Shown here piece by piece: positions 59,401-62,400 of a stretch of DNA of 64,000 nt (position 1 is the first letter of the stretch; each line of letters begins with the position of its first letter). Under the pieces are notes generated by a model, which saw only the letters and a program-made list of their open reading frames with translations, was not told where the DNA came from and did not search any database. Origin of the DNA: Sthenelais limicola (lineage: Eukaryota; Annelida; Polychaeta; Phyllodocida; Sigalionidae); the NCBI GenBank assembly GCA_942159475.1, contig OW804096.1, positions 139,551,442-139,615,441 of the forward strand, read 5' to 3'. The translations under genes were made by a program, and so were the position numbers.

Positions 59401-62400
59401 AGATTTTCAGAAAATGTACAATTGGCAGCTGTACACATTTTGTAAATTCTGCTAAATTAGGCTGCAATTTGGATAATACTAGTTAAATTCGAGTATATTC
59501 GGCATTGCATTGATTCTAGCAATTTGTTTAGTTAGGTTGAACTGAGTTTTGAACCTTATTTTCGTCTGAAATTTGGGTTATTTGAGAGGATCGGTGAAGG
59601 TGAATTGTACATTTTCTGAAAATCTGACCCATATAGGGTATATTCAGCTACTTTATTAGTAATACGATATTGCGAACTTAAAAAAAGATAAAATATCAAA
59701 CTGATAATATAGAAATTCTTATTGAATGTTCCAGGGTTTACCATGACTAATATCGGCCTGATCTCATCTTTGAAAATAATATGATATCTCAAAATCAATC
59801 TTATGCGACTTGTGACTCATTTCTCTGTAACACCTAACAGTTTTTCATTTAAAAAATCTCATTTTCCCCCTTTCCTTTTAATGTTAAAATGAATTTTTAA
59901 TGTTTAAATATTACGGTACATACAAACGTCATATCTCGTAAATGTGGATAATATTCTTATTTGAGAGATTGAAACATTTGATGTATTTTTTTTTGTACTT
60001 TTTTTATGTATTCTTTAAAAGGATCATCAATTTCGCCCGTTAAAATTAAACAAAGACGTTTAGATGTAATAGAAAACTGAGTGTGCTTCTGAACTTTATT
60101 TATTAATAAACTAATAATTCTATTTATAGATAAACTGTCGAGGTGGCCATTGTTTGGGTCGACCTTCTTCAATATCAAGGTAAGAAACCTACAACCTTCT
60201 ATTAATAAACAACTCTAAGTTTGTTTTTATTTATTAGAAACGTTTATTAATCGATACACAAAATAATATGACGATATACAATCTATTCTTGCAAGTACAG
60301 TGACATGTGTATAATTGGTAGGAAATGAGCCTCAGTTTTAACCAATTGAATGGTTAAATCTGGTTGAGTGGCTATTACCATTTGGTTCGATAAACTGTGA
60401 CTTATTTCATGCGTGTAACTACACAAATAGAAAGAGACTAGCTAAATCAAGGAACTAGGAGAGAACTACGATGATAGGATGAGGGGTGAGAGATAGGAGG
60501 ATATTTACAGTTTTAAGAATTAACTGTTAATAATTAACCACTGGGGGTGGGGGAATTTACGAATTATTCTATTTCAAAATTTTATGTATCCCCCTTAAAT
60601 TATCGTGCACAGTCTCTTGCCATCCCCGCCCCCAACTTGAAAGTTTGTGCAAAATTTCATGACCCCCTACATCAATCATTGTAGTTAAAAAAAGATGCCC
60701 CCCCCTCATTTTTAGAGTCGGCGCAAAAAACTTCAGAGTCTTTACAAAAAATATGCCCCCTGAAAATTCCCCCAAACCCCTGTGGACCTGAGAAATCATT
60801 TTTCAGAAGTGCCTTTTGTACACTGTTTTTAGGTAAAATTGAATAATATGTTGAATTGAAATGAATTTCTTTGTTCATGTTCAGAGTGTGACAGACCCTA
60901 GAATTAAAGGTGAATGTTTGCTGGCCATCAACAAGGCGGGAGTGCACTTCTTACATCACTCTACCCACGTACGTATTCCCTACAGCCTTACCTTTCTCAT
61001 GTGCTTGAATTTGAATTTGAAAAACATTTGATTGAGATCAAGGATCGCTATCAAAGAAGAGTCTCCAGCGAACGGGAGGTTTTCATTCTCTTCTGTAGAT
61101 TTTTACAATTGTGATATAGGCAAGAAACATTACCAATTCAATCATTGGCTTCTTCCAAAAGTTTACGGTTCAATAATACAAAATTCTTGTTGACAATATG
61201 GCTGATATTTATTTTGTTTTATCTATATCAATTCATTAAAAAGGGTAGGTACAGAGCAGGCATATTAGTGTATCAGTGAATAAACAGATGCCAATTTAAT
61301 CATTGACTGTAAATTGGCTGTAAGTGTTTAACAAAAATGAGTCACAAGTTGCAAAATGTATATTATTCAAAGTGTTTTATTTACAAGATTTCTTTGTAGG
61401 AATATTCTCACTTTTGCTGTATCTAACGCTGGACGATGTATAAGTACATGTACCAAATTTCAAGACAGTTTATTGAATATTCTCATGCATTTTCAACTCA
61501 TCCTATAGAGTATATTTAGCTACTATACTAGTAATTTTCCCTCCAGAAATATTCCAAACTTATTTTTCAAAAATAAATATATCAAATATGAAATAATTAT
61601 AGAAACACTTATTAAATGCCCTCAATATTTACCACCATTGGAATCGGCTTGATCTCATCTATTCAAATATAATGATATCTCAAACTCTATTTCTGCGACT
61701 TGTGAGCCGTTTTCCTGTAACGCATCACAATAGTGACAAGTAAATAAAATGACAAAAATATAAAAGAAAACTCCCCCCCAAAAACAAATGAATGGAATTG
61801 ATTAATCCTACTTACCATCCACTATATACCAGTTAGAGAAGTTAGAGAGACATATAACTGTCAAGTTAACAGAGCAAGGCATGAACTGAAAAAAAACTCT
61901 AATCTGAGAAGTTCACAACCTTTTTGCCAACTTTACACTTATTATTATGGCAAATAAAGAATGATCTTATCTTACCTCCACTACAGGAGACGCTAGTGGC
62001 GTACCCCTTCAATGAAGTGGTATCGACGCGACGCTTCCGGTCCAAGGAAGGCAAGAACCACCTGGAGATGAAGGTGGGAAACCTCATGCACCAGAAGGTC
62101 ACCCGCATAGAGACTGACCAGGTGAGTCTAATAAGATAAGATAAGAAGTTTTCTATTTGTCTTCATCAAGGGTACAGGAGGAGTACGGTTGAGTAAATGT
62201 AAGTAAAAGGACAAATAGGTTGACATACCAATATGATACTACGAGGCACCATTTCTTCTGGCTGTTCCAGAATTTTGAATAACTAGTAGAACTAAATTAA
62301 CTAATTGACTTACAAGGTACAAGGTACAAGGAATGACAAAGGATCAATTAAATTAAATCAATTAATCTGAGAGATCGATCGAGCAGAACAGCACGGTTTT

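Noticed and set aside
60569..60947. Two overlapping minus-strand frames of 76-91 codons
   Set aside because: They lie over C-rich intron blocks and exon 26 antisense; no motif and no start context.
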